Numbered from the stretch's first letter, positions 34,238 through 43,673 are shown. The stretch is DNA of 64,000 nt from Mycobacterium sp. (GCF_029961025.1 NZ_JASBVP010000006.1:248001-312000); one strand, 5' to 3'. Program-made: numbers and translations. Notes: generated by a model from the letters alone, not told the origin.

Positions 34238-34253
34238 GGCCCCGGCGGGGGCC
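34238..34253. terminator. Hairpin between convergent DUF3039 and DUF7455 genes
   Basis: GGCCCC and GGGGCC form a 6-bp stem with a GGCG loop inside a GC-only stretch, 19 bases after the DUF3039 stop and 5 bases before the end of the opposing gene. It could terminate both. Confidence 0.45.
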
Positions 34254-34257
34254 GGGA

Positions 34258-34452
34258 TTACGGTTCTGGTGAGCCGTTGACCTCCAACACCGCGGCCAGT
34301 TCGATCAGTTTCGCCTCATGCTGGTTGGCGTGGTGCTGGCAGAAGAGAAGCTCCGCTCCCGAGGGTAAGGTGGCGCGGACGCGAGCGGCGGCTCCACACC
34401 GGTCGCAGCGATCAGCCCTGGTTAACTCCGGGCTGGTCAATGTGGTGTTCAT
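34258..34452 (-). CDS. Small zinc-ribbon protein (DUF7455-like)
   Basis: A 64-aa protein with a CDRCGAAARVRATLPSGAEL zinc-knuckle and a CQHHANQHEAKL second half, so Cys2 plus Cys/His could bind zinc. This pattern is common in small actinobacterial proteins, often encoded near the principal sigma factor. The function is unknown. ATG 34452 is preceded by GGGAGAAGCC, a plausible ribosome-binding site. Confidence 0.8.
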   Translation of the reverse strand: MNTTLTSPELTRADRCDRCGAAARVRATLPSGAELLFCQHHANQHEAKLIELAAVLEVNGSPEP

Positions 34453-34536
34453 GGCTTCTCCCTTGCTGCCATATCTTCAGTCTCTCAGACGCCGCGGCGT
34501 TCGGGTGTATTCCCGCGAATTCCCCGTGTGTCGTTT

Positions 34537-34595
34537 CCCGGGTCCGCACCCCCCGGGTTCGCCACCCCCGGGTCCGCCACCCACGGTTCAGGCGG
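34537..34595. repeat. Imperfect short tandem repeat (CCCGGGTYCGCCAC units)
   Basis: Three imperfect copies of a 14-15 base unit (CCCGGGTCCGCAC, CCCCGGGTTCGCCAC, CCCCGGGTCCGCCAC) lie in the non-coding interval before the RidA relic. No function is evident; slippage of GC-rich DNA is enough to explain it. Confidence 0.5.
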
Positions 34596-34674
34596 ACCGG
34601 TGGGTGAACCCCGCTCCCGCGGTGCTGGTGCACGTCATCGGAGCCGAACCGCCGCGGCGGGGATGCTCCTGTCC

Positions 34675-34857
34675 TCAGGTCACCGGGCCTGAGGGTCGCC
34701 CTGAGGGCGTTAGGTAGGCGTCGGCTTCGATCTCGACCAACAGCTGGGGGGCGATAAACGCGGAGACCTCGACCATCGTGGCCGCGGGCCGGACCTCGGC
34801 GCAGAGCATCTCGGGTCTGAGAAACGAGGTCACCGCGGCCAAATCGCCCAGCGGCAT
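34675..34857 (-). pseudogene. Truncated RidA-family gene (Rv2704 relic) downstream of sigA
   Basis: The 60-codon frame encodes only the C-terminal part of a RidA/YjgF-type protein: EVRPAATMVEVSAFIAPQLL with VEIEADAYL is the typical end of the family. RidA proteins are about 130-140 aa, so the N-terminal half, including the start and the first strand, is missing. Upstream the frame runs straight into the sigA 3' end. In M. tuberculosis a full RidA-like gene follows sigA on the same strand. It looks like a deletion relic; translation from the internal ATG 34857 would not give a complete fold. Confidence 0.72.
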
Positions 34858-34874
34858 AGATCGTCGACGCTCGC

Positions 34875-36509
34875 TCAGTCCAGATAGTCGCGCAGGACTT
34901 GAGAACGGCTGGGGTGACGCAACTTCGACATCGTTTTCGACTCGATCTGGCGGATGCGTTCCCGGGTGACGCCGTAGACCTGGCCGATCTCGTCAAGGGT
35001 GCGGGGCTGGCCATCGGTGAGGCCGAAGCGCAGCCGCACCACGCCGGCCTCGCGCTCGGACAACGTGTCTAGGACCGACTGCAGCTGGTCCTGCAGCAAT
35101 GTGAAGGACACCGCGTCGACGGCCACCACCGCTTCGCTGTCTTCAATGAAGTCGCCGAGCTGGCTGTCACCCTCGTCACCGATGGTCTGGTCTAACGAGA
35201 TCGGTTCCCGGGCATACTGCTGGATCTCCAGCACCTTCTCCGGGGTGATGTCCATTTCTTTGGCCAGCTCCTCCGGCGTGGGCTCGCGGCCCAGGTCCTG
35301 GAGCAGTTCACGCTGGATGCGGCCCAGCTTGTTGATCACCTCGACCATGTGCACCGGTATGCGGATGGTGCGGGCCTGGTCGGCCATGGCACGGGTGATG
35401 GCCTGGCGGATCCACCACGTCGCGTAGGTGGAGAACTTGTAGCCCTTGGTGTAGTCGAATTTTTCTACCGCGCGGATAAGCCCGAGGTTGCCTTCCTGGA
35501 TCAGGTCCAAAAACGCCATCCCGCGGCCGGTGTAGCGCTTGGCCAGCGACACGACCAGCCGCAGATTGGCTTCCAGCAGATGGTTTTTCGCGCGATCGCC
35601 GTCGCGGCAGACCCACATCATGTCACGGCGTTGGGCGGCGGGAAGTTTCTCCCCGCGTTCGGCCATCTCGGCCATCAGCTGACTGGCGTATAACCCGGCT
35701 TCGATCCGCTTGGCCAGCTCGACCTCTTCCTCCGCGTTGAGCAGCGCCACCTTGCCGATCTGCTTGAGATAGGCGCGAACCGAGTCCGCCGATGCGGTGA
35801 GTTCGGCATCCTTGCGCGCCTGACGCAACGCTTCGGATTCGTCCTCGTCCCAGACGAAATCACCGGAGGCCTTGTCCATCTCGGTGGGCTCGACGAGTTC
35901 CTCGTCATCATCGACGCTGTCTTCGCCGATGGCGGCAACCGCGACAGGATCCTCCGGCGGTTCCAGGTCGTCCGGATCGAGATCGACATCGGCGCTGTCC
36001 GCCGTTACGTCCTCGAGGTCCTCGAGGTCGAGGTCGCCGGCGTCGAGGTCGATGTCTTCGGCGTCGAGGTCGACGCCGGGTTCCGCGTCCAGGTCCGGCT
36101 CGACATCAAGGTCCTCGACGGCGACGTCGAACTCGGTGTCAGCGGTGTTGGTTCCGCCATTTTTGATGGCGGTCTTCGGCGCCTTGGCCTTCTGGGCGTG
36201 GCTGCGCGCAGACGCTGACTTGGCGGCAGCATCCTTGGCGGTGGCACGGCTCTTTTTCGGGGTGTCGGCGCCGTCGGCGGCGGAGCCGGGCGTGGCGACC
36301 CGGGCGCCGGTCTTGGTGGCCCGTGCGCCGGTCTTGGTGGCCCGCGGGGGAGTCTTGGTCCGGCTGGCTGTCTTGCCGGCCCCCTTGGCGGGGGCGGAGC
36401 CGCTAGCAGACTTGGCGGCAGACCGCTTCGCTCCGGTTCGGGCTGGGGATTTGGTGGCGGTCCGTTTCACCGGCTCGTCTGTCGCCGAGCTTGCTTTGGT
36501 CGCTGCCAC
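34875..36509 (-). CDS. sigA: Principal sigma factor SigA
   Basis: A 544-aa primary sigma factor (528 aa recalled in M. tuberculosis). The N-terminal 230 residues are low-complexity: first Lys/Ala-rich ([20 protein letters not shown]), then a strongly acidic run of Asp/Glu repeats ([20 protein letters not shown]). Conserved regions 1.2-4.2 follow, including [20 protein letters not shown] and [20 protein letters not shown]. The GTG at 36509 gives the conserved [16 protein letters not shown] start, with AAGGGG upstream. The N-terminal acidic stretch is longer and more repetitive than in M. tuberculosis. Confidence 0.96.
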   Translation of the reverse strand: MAATKASSATDEPVKRTATKSPARTGAKRSAAKSASGSAPAKGAGKTASRTKTPPRATKTGARATKTGARVATPGSAADGADTPKKSRATAKDAAAKSASARSHAQKAKAPKTAIKNGGTNTADTEFDVAVEDLDVEPDLDAEPGVDLDAEDIDLDAGDLDLEDLEDVTADSADVDLDPDDLEPPEDPVAVAAIGEDSVDDDEELVEPTEMDKASGDFVWDEDESEALRQARKDAELTASADSVRAYLKQIGKVALLNAEEEVELAKRIEAGLYASQLMAEMAERGEKLPAAQRRDMMWVCRDGDRAKNHLLEANLRLVVSLAKRYTGRGMAFLDLIQEGNLGLIRAVEKFDYTKGYKFSTYATWWIRQAITRAMADQARTIRIPVHMVEVINKLGRIQRELLQDLGREPTPEELAKEMDITPEKVLEIQQYAREPISLDQTIGDEGDSQLGDFIEDSEAVVAVDAVSFTLLQDQLQSVLDTLSEREAGVVRLRFGLTDGQPRTLDEIGQVYGVTRERIRQIESKTMSKLRHPSRSQVLRDYLD

Positions 36510-36672
36510 ATACACCCCTTCGGTCGGACTCACTTTCGGTGCCTCTGGGCGTGCTTAACCGAAAATGTCTGCTATGTCGAATGTCGGCGCGATAATCGCC
36601 GCTATCGGTTAGGCGGCCGCCGCCGACTATTGTAACGGTCACAGGAGAACGCACGGGTGGAGCGGGCAGAAT

Positions 36673-37494
36673 TCAGTGTGTGACATCGGTGGTTGCCGCC
36701 ATGGCCGCACCGACGATCCCCGCGGTGTTCAGCAAGGCGGCGGGCACCACCGGGGTGCGATTCTCGAGTAGCGTCACCCAGTTGTCGGCCTTGCGGCTGA
36801 TGCCGCCGCCGGCAATGAACAGATCGGGCCAGATCGCGTTCTCGATGGCGACCAAGACCTTGGTGACCTCTTTCGCCCACCTTTTGTAGCTCCAGCCGTG
36901 GCGGTCCCTCACCGATGACGCCGCCCGCTGCTCCGCCTCTTTGCCGCCCACCTCCAGATGGCCGAACTCGGTATTGGGCAGCAGCTTCCCATTGTGGATG
37001 ATGGCGGATCCGATTCCCGTCCCGAACGTCAGCAATACCACCACGCCGGAGTTATCTTTGCCCGCTCCGTAGCGTGCTTCGGCCAGCCCGGCCGCGTCGG
37101 CATCATTGAGAACGGTGACCTCCTGGCCACCGAGTTCTACGCTGATGACCTCGCGGGCGTTCGTGCCGATCCAAGATTTGTCCACGTTAGCCGCGGTCCG
37201 CGCGACACCACCGATGACGACGCCGGGATAGGTCACCCCGAGCGGGCCCGTCCATCCGAATTCCTTGACGATCTTGGCCACGGTCTTGGCGACCGCGGCC
37301 GGGGTGGCCGGTTGCGGCGTCGGCAGCTTGAAACGGTCGCCGAGCAGCCGTCCCGTGGCCAGGTCGACGATCCCGCCTTTGATGCCGCTGCCGCCGACGT
37401 CGACACCGAGCCCCCGAAGCCGCGTCCCGGCACCGGACACTTCGGTCCCGGACGTGCCGGCGGAAATGGCGGTTGTGGCGTCGCAGCCGACCAT
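36673..37494 (-). CDS. ppgK: Polyphosphate glucokinase
   Basis: A 273-aa ROK-type kinase that phosphorylates glucose with polyphosphate or ATP. It has the phosphate-1 motif GVDVGGSGIKGGIVDL, the catalytic Asp in LNDADAAGLAE, the phosphate-2 motif LLTFGTGIGSAI and the adenosine region FIAGGGISRKADNW. ATG 37494 has GAGGAG six bases upstream. It lies upstream of sigA on the same strand, 163 bases apart, the conserved order in mycobacteria. Confidence 0.96.
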   Translation of the reverse strand: MVGCDATTAISAGTSGTEVSGAGTRLRGLGVDVGGSGIKGGIVDLATGRLLGDRFKLPTPQPATPAAVAKTVAKIVKEFGWTGPLGVTYPGVVIGGVARTAANVDKSWIGTNAREVISVELGGQEVTVLNDADAAGLAEARYGAGKDNSGVVVLLTFGTGIGSAIIHNGKLLPNTEFGHLEVGGKEAEQRAASSVRDRHGWSYKRWAKEVTKVLVAIENAIWPDLFIAGGGISRKADNWVTLLENRTPVVPAALLNTAGIVGAAMAATTDVTH

Positions 37495-37778
37495 CAAAAC
37501 TCCTCGACGAGCCGTGCGTATTGCCCACACCCTAGCCGCACGGGCGGGGAAAACCTCGTTCACATGTCTCGTTCACATGTGATTGTGGGTTCGCGTGCCG
37601 TGCGACGCCAATCTCCAGGGTGTCGCAGCACACCGCTCGTGACGCCGAGAGTGGTGGCGCACCCGATCGGCCAAGGGTCCGCTTTTCAGCGGTCATTCCC
37701 GACGGCCGCCGAGTTGGCTAGGGTGTCGCCGGATGCGCGCGAGAATACCTGGTCTGGTGATGGTGAGGCGATAACTTG

Positions 37779-38666
37779 GTGACAAAGCTCGACAATGAGC
37801 CGGCACACCTGCGGCGGGTGGCCGAAACGCTAGCCGCGGAGGCCGCTGCGTTCGTGCGCCGTCGCCGTGCCGAGGTGTTCGGCCCCGACACCCGCGCTGC
37901 CAAAAACAGCAAAAACAGCGCGGTACGGAGCAAAAGCACTCCGACCGACCCGGTGACCGTGGTGGACACCGAAACCGAGCAGCTACTGCGCAGCCGGTTG
38001 GCGCAACTGCGGTCCGGTGACCCGATCCTCGGTGAGGAGGGCGGCGGGCCCGGGGATTCGTCGGACACCGAAGCCGAGGCTGTCACGTGGGTGCTTGACC
38101 CGATCGACGGCACGGTGAACTTCGTGTACGGCATCCCGGCCTACGCGGTGTCGGTCGCGGCTCAGGTTGACGGCGTGTCGGTGGCCGGCGCGGTCGCCGA
38201 CGTTGTCGCCGAGCGGCTGTATTCGGCCGGCGCCGGGCTCGGCGCGCACCTCACCGACGAGCACGGAACCCGCGCGTTGCAGTGCACCGCGATCGATGAT
38301 CTGTCGATGGCATTAGTGGGCACCGGATTCGGGTACTCGCGGGGTCGTCGCGCCGCTCAGGCGGCGCTGTTGGCCAAGATCCTGCCGGTGGTCCGCGATG
38401 TGCGTCGCATCGGTTCGGCGGCGCTGGATCTGTGCATGGTGGCGGCCGGGAGCCTGGATGCCTACTACGAGCACGGGCTGCAGGTCTGGGATTGTGCCGC
38501 CGGTGCGCTGATCGCCGCCGAGGCGGGAGCGCGTGTGGTACTGCCGCTCCCGGGAGGGCCGCCGGGCGCTGCGGAGTTGGTGGTGGCCGCCGCGCCGGGA
38601 ATTGCCGACGATCTGCTGGGCGCCCTGGAGCGATTCCACGGGCTGGAACCGATCCGGGACGACTGA
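37779..38666 (+). CDS. suhB: Inositol monophosphatase SuhB
   Basis: A 295-aa Li+-sensitive phosphatase that makes free inositol for phosphatidylinositol and mycothiol. The metal-binding motifs are GEEGGG, DPIDGTVNFVYGIPAY and WDCAAGALIAAEAGARV. GTG 37779 is chosen; a TTG precedes it by one codon. Residues 50-60 (KNSKNSAVRSKSTPTDPVTV) form the variable loop before the first metal site. It converges on cei. Confidence 0.95.
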   Translation: MTKLDNEPAHLRRVAETLAAEAAAFVRRRRAEVFGPDTRAAKNSKNSAVRSKSTPTDPVTVVDTETEQLLRSRLAQLRSGDPILGEEGGGPGDSSDTEAEAVTWVLDPIDGTVNFVYGIPAYAVSVAAQVDGVSVAGAVADVVAERLYSAGAGLGAHLTDEHGTRALQCTAIDDLSMALVGTGFGYSRGRRAAQAALLAKILPVVRDVRRIGSAALDLCMVAAGSLDAYYEHGLQVWDCAAGALIAAEAGARVVLPLPGGPPGAAELVVAAAPGIADDLLGALERFHGLEPIRDD

Positions 38667-38723
38667 GCCGCTCGACGAGGCGGGACCGCCGGCGGCAGCC
38701 GGGCCGGGCAATCGCGTCCGCGA

Positions 38724-39374
38724 TCAGCAGCTGCTGGAGTGGATTTTCGACAGCAGGGCGGGGTCGGAGGGCTCGGTGGCGCCGGGGCGCAGGCTGGCCA
38801 ATACCGTGTCGATGTCATCGCTGTGCGCCAGCGAGGTGAACTCGGTGCCCAGCGCCAGATCGACGGAGTCATCGGTGCGGCCGTCGCGGTACAACTCGGT
38901 GCACGGCGCCACCAGCCACACGGCGGCGGCGGCGGCTTGACCGGCCTCGCCGAACCGGATCTGGCCCTGACAATTCAACCGGGTGTTGGCATAGATCGGG
39001 TCGTTGGCGGCGGTGGGCTGGGCGAAGCCCAGTTCCCGCAGGGCGTCGGCGGTGTCGGCGGCCTGACCGCCGCGACCACTGGCGTTGAGAACCCGGACCT
39101 TGGTTTGTGCGAGTTTGGCCGGTGTGACGTCCATCATCGTTGCACGCGACACCTGTTCACCCAGTTTCGGTGCCGCCGGATCGGCGGGTTGCGGGGGCGG
39201 GTTGCAGGCCACCGCCTCGTGGACGTCATCGGGGCGGGTCAGCGCGATCGCCCACACCACCGCGGTCATCGCCGCCAGCACGACCAGAGCCACAAGAGCC
39301 GGGCGGGCGTTACGCCGTCGAAATGGCCGACCGTGCTTGTCGAAGGCGGTGCCCTCGGTGATTTGGGTGACCAT
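38724..39374 (-). CDS. cei: Cell envelope integrity protein Cei (LytR_C domain)
   Basis: A 216-aa protein with a short basic cytoplasmic N-terminus (DKHGRPFRRRNARP), one membrane helix (ALVALVVLAAMTAVVWAIAL) and an extracellular LytR_C domain (TKVRVLNASGRGGQAADTAD). Four extracellular cysteines (including NCQGQI and APCTELY) may form disulfides. The length equals M. tuberculosis Cei (Rv2700), needed for envelope integrity and virulence there. ATG 39374 fits the family length; an in-frame codon at 39401 is less likely. Confidence 0.9.
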   Translation of the reverse strand: MVTQITEGTAFDKHGRPFRRRNARPALVALVVLAAMTAVVWAIALTRPDDVHEAVACNPPPQPADPAAPKLGEQVSRATMMDVTPAKLAQTKVRVLNASGRGGQAADTADALRELGFAQPTAANDPIYANTRLNCQGQIRFGEAGQAAAAAVWLVAPCTELYRDGRTDDSVDLALGTEFTSLAHSDDIDTVLASLRPGATEPSDPALLSKIHSSSC

Positions 39375-39549
39375 GAAGGAAACTCTAAATGCTGCGCTCA
39401 AATCGGCCCACGATGGTCACATACGTGATGTGATGTAAATCACATGTGAATCGAGGTGCAAGCGGGCACGAATCGTTTGGTAGATGCGTTCGACGCTGGT
39501 ACAAAGCGTTGCTTGCAAGGTAACGAGGGGATTTCCAGGGGAGAGGCCG

Positions 39550-39852
39550 ATGCCTACCGACTATGACGCCCCACGGCGTATTGACACCGATGACGTCTCC
39601 GAGGATTCGCTGGAGGAGCTCAAGGCCCGGCGAAACGAGGCGGCCTCGGCCGTGGTGGACGTCGATGAATCCGATTCCGCCGAGTCCTTCGAACTGCCCG
39701 GTGCCGACTTGTCCGGCGAAGAGCTCACGGTTCGCGTCATCCCGAAGCAGGCTGACGAGTTCACCTGTTCCCGGTGCTTCTTGGTGCAGCACCGCAGCCG
39801 GCTGGCCAGTGCCCAGAACGGCGTGATGATCTGCACCGACTGCGCGGCTTGA
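39550..39852 (+). CDS. DUF4193 protein (Rv2699c homologue)
   Basis: A 100-aa acidic protein: MPTDYDAPRRIDTDDVSEDS, a charged middle, then the zinc-ribbon end FTCSRCFLVQHRSRLASAQN and MICTDCAA. This is the conserved actinobacterial DUF4193 family; the two CxxC pairs probably bind zinc. The family has been linked to RNA polymerase and transcription context by location only, so function remains unknown. ATG 39550 with AGGGGAGAG upstream fixes the start. Length equals M. tuberculosis. Confidence 0.92.
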   Translation: MPTDYDAPRRIDTDDVSEDSLEELKARRNEAASAVVDVDESDSAESFELPGADLSGEELTVRVIPKQADEFTCSRCFLVQHRSRLASAQNGVMICTDCAA

Positions 39853-39921
39853 CGGGGTGCTCGGTTTTCCCCCAGAAGGTTTCTCCCCGGATCGTTCGAC
39901 CCGTCGTCCTCGCTGGGGGGG

Positions 39922-40398
39922 TCAACTTCGTAATGCCGACAGCAGCTTATCCGGGTGACGGCTGCTCACCAGCCAATAGGGCGTCGGGTCCTCCGGGTCG
40001 TCCAGGACGGCCAGCACCATTGGTCCCACCCACGCGCGATGCAGCACGTATGCGGCGGGGTCGAGTTGGCGGCCGAGCGCCGCGGACTTGGCCGAGCGTG
40101 GCACCTCGGCAGATCGGACGATCGCGGTGACCGGCAGGTGCGCCTCTCCGGCCCATAGTTGGACCCCGGTGTCACTGGCGACGACCCGGATCTCAACGCG
40201 ACCCAGCCATATCAACGCCGCAGCGGCGGCAGCGAACAGCACCGCGAACGGCAACCAGGCAGGAAGGCCGGGAACGCCCCGGTTGACTTCCAGCGCGATG
40301 AGCGCCGCCAGCCCGAAGGCCGGTGGCCACCACCACCACGGCACCCGAAGCCGCTCGCGATATCGCACGCTTTGGGGCGCGACGCGCGTACCCGACAT
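39922..40398 (-). CDS. DUF3093 membrane protein (Rv2698 homologue)
   Basis: A 158-aa protein with the motif [20 protein letters not shown] at the start and two membrane helices near residues 22-75. A soluble C-terminal domain follows, with [20 protein letters not shown] and [15 protein letters not shown]. All of these are marks of actinobacterial DUF3093. The function is unknown. It is divergent from dut, with starts 25 bases apart, so the promoters overlap. Confidence 0.88.
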   Translation of the reverse strand: MSGTRVAPQSVRYRERLRVPWWWWPPAFGLAALIALEVNRGVPGLPAWLPFAVLFAAAAAALIWLGRVEIRVVASDTGVQLWAGEAHLPVTAIVRSAEVPRSAKSAALGRQLDPAAYVLHRAWVGPMVLAVLDDPEDPTPYWLVSSRHPDKLLSALRS

Positions 40399-40423
40399 CC
40401 GATTAAGGGTAATCTCAGGGCCC

Positions 40424-40888
40424 GTGTCGACCAGTCTGGCGGTTATCCGCTTGGATCCCGGGCTTCCGCTGCCCAAAAGAGCTCACGAGGGCGACGCCGG
40501 GGTTGATCTCTACAGCGCCGAAGATGTCGAACTCGCTCCCGGGCGACGTGCCCTGGTCTCAACGGGTATCGCGGTCGCCATCCCGTTCGGCATGGTGGGT
40601 CTGGTCCACCCCCGATCGGGATTGGCCGCGCGGGTGGGGCTTTCGATCGTCAATAGCCCGGGCACCATCGACGCCGGGTATCGCGGTGAGATAAAGGTCA
40701 CGCTGATTAATCTCGATCCGGTCACTCCGATCGTCGTGCATCGCGGTGATCGCATCGCTCAATTGCTGGTGCAGCCGGTGGAGCTGGTCGAGTTGGTCGA
40801 GGTCTCCTCGTTTGACGAGGCCGGGCTGGCCGGCACCTCCCGCGGTGATGGCGGTCACGGCTCCTCGGGCGGACATGCGAGTCTGTGA
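40424..40888 (+). CDS. dut: dUTPase
   Basis: A 154-aa trimeric deoxyuridine triphosphatase. The five family motifs are visible: [53 protein letters not shown] and the Gly-rich C-terminal arm [15 protein letters not shown] that closes the active site. It keeps dUTP low and supplies dUMP. GTG 40424 gives the same length as in M. tuberculosis. Its stop overlaps the start of the DUF3710 gene. Confidence 0.97.
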   Translation: MSTSLAVIRLDPGLPLPKRAHEGDAGVDLYSAEDVELAPGRRALVSTGIAVAIPFGMVGLVHPRSGLAARVGLSIVNSPGTIDAGYRGEIKVTLINLDPVTPIVVHRGDRIAQLLVQPVELVELVEVSSFDEAGLAGTSRGDGGHGSSGGHASL

Positions 40889-41643
40889 TGGTATTCGGGA
40901 GACGCAAGCGCAAAGACAACCGGGAGCGGGAATCCGTTGGCTCGCCCGCTACGCAGCCGGAACCGGAAGCGGCTCCCGCGCCTGAGCCCGTCGCCGAGGA
41001 ACCGGAAGGCCCGTTCGACATCGACGACTTTGACGATCCCGGGGCCGCCGAGCAGGCTCGCCTCGATCTGGGCTCGGTTCTGATCCCGGTGCCGGCGGGG
41101 AGTCAGCTGCAGGTCGAGCTGACCGAGACCGGTGTGCCCAGCGCGGTGTGGATCGTGACGCCCAACGGTCGCTTCACGATCGCCGCCTACGCGGCGCCGA
41201 AGAGCGGCGGTCTGTGGCGGGAAGTGGCTGGCGAACTTGCCGACGCACTGCGCAAGGACTCGGTCAATGTCACCATCCAGGACGGGCCGTGGGGGCGAGA
41301 GGTGGTTGGCATCGCCGCCGGTGTGGTGCGGTTCATTGGGGTTGACGGTTATCGCTGGATGATCCGTTGCGTCGTCAACGGCGGGCACGAGACCATCGAC
41401 GCATTGACAGCTGAGGCTCGAGAAGCGTTGGCCGACACTGTTGTTCGACGTGGTAGTACGCCGCTACCGGTGCGCACGCCGTTGCCGGTGCAGCTGCCGG
41501 AGCCGATGGCGGCGCAGCTGCGCGAGGCTGCGGCCGCCCAGCAGGCCGCGGAACACCAACCGGGTGGTCGGTCGCCGGCCGGGCGGCGCAGCGCGGCGGG
41601 CTCGGCGATGCAGCAGCTGCGCAGCAGCACAACCGGTGGCTAG
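40888..41643 (+). CDS. DUF3710 protein (Rv2696c homologue)
   Basis: A 251-aa protein. A basic start ([13 protein letters not shown]) is followed by a Pro/Glu linker. The DUF3710 core runs from FDIDDFDDPGAAEQARLDLG to VRFIGVDGYRWMIRCVVNG, and the tail is rich in Ala and Gln. It is conserved next to dut in actinobacteria; function unknown. ATG 40888 shares one base with the dut stop; a GTG at 40885 is also possible. The gene's last four bases overlap the end of the opposing hydrolase gene. Confidence 0.88.
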   Translation: MVFGRRKRKDNRERESVGSPATQPEPEAAPAPEPVAEEPEGPFDIDDFDDPGAAEQARLDLGSVLIPVPAGSQLQVELTETGVPSAVWIVTPNGRFTIAAYAAPKSGGLWREVAGELADALRKDSVNVTIQDGPWGREVVGIAAGVVRFIGVDGYRWMIRCVVNGGHETIDALTAEAREALADTVVRRGSTPLPVRTPLPVQLPEPMAAQLREAAAAQQAAEHQPGGRSPAGRRSAAGSAMQQLRSSTTGG

Positions 41644-42341
41644 TCGACCTCGGTGAGCGCGTCCAGACACGCAGCACCGAGCGCCGCCGGATCGGCGCCG
41701 ATCTGATCGAGCGTGACGGTCCGCAGGGCCGCGTGCGGCGCCACGGCCGCCCATTCCACGCCCACCTCCAGCGGATGAATCGGATCGTCCACCGCCGCGG
41801 CGATCCCCAGCGGCACGGCCAGGCGCTGCAACTCCGCGCGGCCGGGCGCTGCGTAGACAGCCGCTTCCTCCATGGCATCGGGCAGCTGTGGCCACTGACG
41901 CCGCCAGGATCGGCTGAGCTCCTCGGCCAACCAGGGTGGGCTGGATGCGCGCAGCCGCATGGTCGCCGCCGCGAGGCCCTCGTGGCGCAGCTGGCGTGCC
42001 GCCTGCCGGGCGGCTTGGGCGGCGGGGGCTGTTGCGGGGTCTCCGGTCCAAGCCGGCAGCGCCGCCAGCACGGCGACTGCGCGATGCGGATTGGCCAGCG
42101 CCCACGCGGCCGCGACCGCGGCCCCGATCGAAACGCCGCCGACGGCAATCCGGCCCCAACGAGCGGCGTTGTCCAGGGCTGCCAGGTAGCCGGCGATCAA
42201 ATGTCCTGGCTGTGGCCGCGGCGCCAGCAGCAGCGCGCCGACACCGTGCAACGGGCCGGCAAACGCCCGACGGATGTAGTCGTCGTCGGAGCCGGTTCCG
42301 GCCAGCAACACGGCCCGAACACCGGACAATTCGACAGCCAC
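41640..42341 (-). CDS. Alpha/beta-hydrolase-like protein (Rv2695 homologue)
   Basis: A 233-aa protein. After AVLLAGTGSDDDYIRRAFAG it has a nucleophile-elbow-like GGVSIGAAVAAAWALA (Gly-x-Ser-x-Gly), a helical lid, and VDDPIHPLEVGVEW near the C-terminus, where Asp and His could complete a triad. This suggests a small esterase or hydrolase; the substrate is unknown. The GTG at 42341 matches the length of Rv2695 (235 aa). The frame is open about 100 codons further upstream, but that part is not conserved. Confidence 0.82.
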   Translation of the reverse strand: MAVELSGVRAVLLAGTGSDDDYIRRAFAGPLHGVGALLLAPRPQPGHLIAGYLAALDNAARWGRIAVGGVSIGAAVAAAWALANPHRAVAVLAALPAWTGDPATAPAAQAARQAARQLRHEGLAAATMRLRASSPPWLAEELSRSWRRQWPQLPDAMEEAAVYAAPGRAELQRLAVPLGIAAAVDDPIHPLEVGVEWAAVAPHAALRTVTLDQIGADPAALGAACLDALTEVD

Positions 42342-42532
42342 CTCTTGATAGTGCCCGCCGCCAACGGCTGGTCCACACCCTGTCGCTGCGGGATCCCGGG
42401 GAACCGACGCGTTAGGGTGTCCGTTGGCATCAGGGAGCGACCGCAACGAGATGAGCTGTCGTAACGGAACAGTTTTCGTCACGGCAGTTTTCGTCACGAA
42501 GCTTTGAACTGTCAGGACTGTCAGGAGAGGCC

Positions 42533-42898
42533 ATGGCGGCCGAAGGTTATTTGCGCCGGCTGACCCGTCGGCTGACCGATCGCCCGGGGCAACGCGACGG
42601 CGCGCAGTTATCCGACGCGGGTCTTGATATCGGCGTGCAGCGCGCAATCGACTGCAAGCGTGGCCAGGAGGTCACCATGGTGGGCACGTTGCGCAGCGTG
42701 GAGGCCGGCGCCAATCTGGACGGGGGAGTGCGCGCCGAATTGTTCGACGGCACCGATACCGTGGCCTTGGTGTGGTTGGGGCAACACCGCATCCCCGGCA
42801 TTGAATCCGGCCGCACCGTGCGGGTGCGAGGCCGACTGGGCATGCTCGAGAACGGCACCAAGGCGCTGTTCAACCCGCACTACGAAATTCAGCGATGA
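42533..42898 (+). CDS. OB-fold nucleic-acid-binding-like protein (Rv2694c homologue)
   Basis: A 121-aa protein whose C-terminal 75 residues (GQEVTMVGTLRSVEAGANLD to NGTKALFNPHYEIQR) form a tRNA-anticodon type OB fold. The N-terminus is basic (YLRRLTRRLTDRPGQRDG). Nucleic-acid binding is likely from the fold, but the role is unknown. ATG 42533 is preceded by AGGAGAGG, a strong ribosome-binding site. The DUF3159 gene follows on the same strand. Confidence 0.87.
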   Translation: MAAEGYLRRLTRRLTDRPGQRDGAQLSDAGLDIGVQRAIDCKRGQEVTMVGTLRSVEAGANLDGGVRAELFDGTDTVALVWLGQHRIPGIESGRTVRVRGRLGMLENGTKALFNPHYEIQR

Positions 42899-42947
42899 CC
42901 GGCAGTGGGGAGTTCGCGAGCCGGACGAACGGTCGGCCCGACCGCGC

Positions 42948-43601
42948 ATGAGGGCTAACCGCGTCGACGCCGAGCACGTGCTGGCCCGGCTGGGTGGGGT
43001 CAGTGGGTTGATTTACTCGTCGCTGCCGGTGCTGGTGTTTGTGCCGGCCTCCAGTGTCTTCGGGTTGCGCGCGGCGATCGGTGCCGCCCTCGGTGCCGCG
43101 GCGTTGATCCTGCTGTGGCGGCTGATCCGGCGGGAGTCCGCGCATCCGGCGGTGTCCGGATTCGTCGGGGTCGGTGTCTGTGCGGCGATCGCCTACGCCG
43201 TGGGGGAGTCCAAGGGTTACTTTTTGCTGGGCATCTGGGCGTCGCTGCTGTGGGCCGTGGTCTTCATGCTTTCGGTCTTGATTCGCCGGCCTCTGGTGGG
43301 TTGTCTGTGGAACTGGGCCGGCGGGCACGACGGCAGCTGGCGCGGCGTGCGTCGCGCGGTCTACGCCTTCGATATCGCCACGCTTGCCTGGGTGCTGGTA
43401 TTCGCGGCGCGGTTCGTGGTCCAGCGGCTCCTGTACGACGCCGACCGGACCGGTTGGCTGGCGGCGACACGCATTGCGATGGGCTTGCCGTTGACGGCGG
43501 CAGCCGCCCTGGCGAGCTATGCGGCCATCAAAGCGGCACGGCGCGCGATCGCGGCCAACGGGAACGCCGCGGCGACCGTAACCGATCCCGGCGGCGAATA
43601 G
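42948..43601 (+). CDS. DUF3159 membrane protein (Rv2693c homologue)
   Basis: A 217-aa membrane protein with about six helices. The start DAEHVLARLGGVSGLIYSSL and the central GESKGYFLLGIWASLLWAVV and RRPLVGCLWNWAGGH segments identify DUF3159. Family members sit near trkA-type genes in actinobacteria; function unknown. ATG 42948 is the only good start in the frame. It converges on ceoC with a hairpin between them. Confidence 0.87.
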   Translation: MRANRVDAEHVLARLGGVSGLIYSSLPVLVFVPASSVFGLRAAIGAALGAAALILLWRLIRRESAHPAVSGFVGVGVCAAIAYAVGESKGYFLLGIWASLLWAVVFMLSVLIRRPLVGCLWNWAGGHDGSWRGVRRAVYAFDIATLAWVLVFAARFVVQRLLYDADRTGWLAATRIAMGLPLTAAAALASYAAIKAARRAIAANGNAAATVTDPGGE

Positions 43602-43605
43602 CCTG

Positions 43606-43631
43606 CGGACCCGCCATCAGCGGGCCCGCCG
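43606..43631. terminator. Hairpin between convergent DUF3159 and ceoC genes
   Basis: GCGGACCCGC and GCGGGCCCGC pair with one mismatch around a CATCA loop, directly after the DUF3159 stop. It is GC-rich without a U-run and could act for both convergent genes. Confidence 0.5.
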
Positions 43632-43673
43632 GGGTTCGCTACGGCCGATTCGGTGTTGACTTTGCTGGCGATG

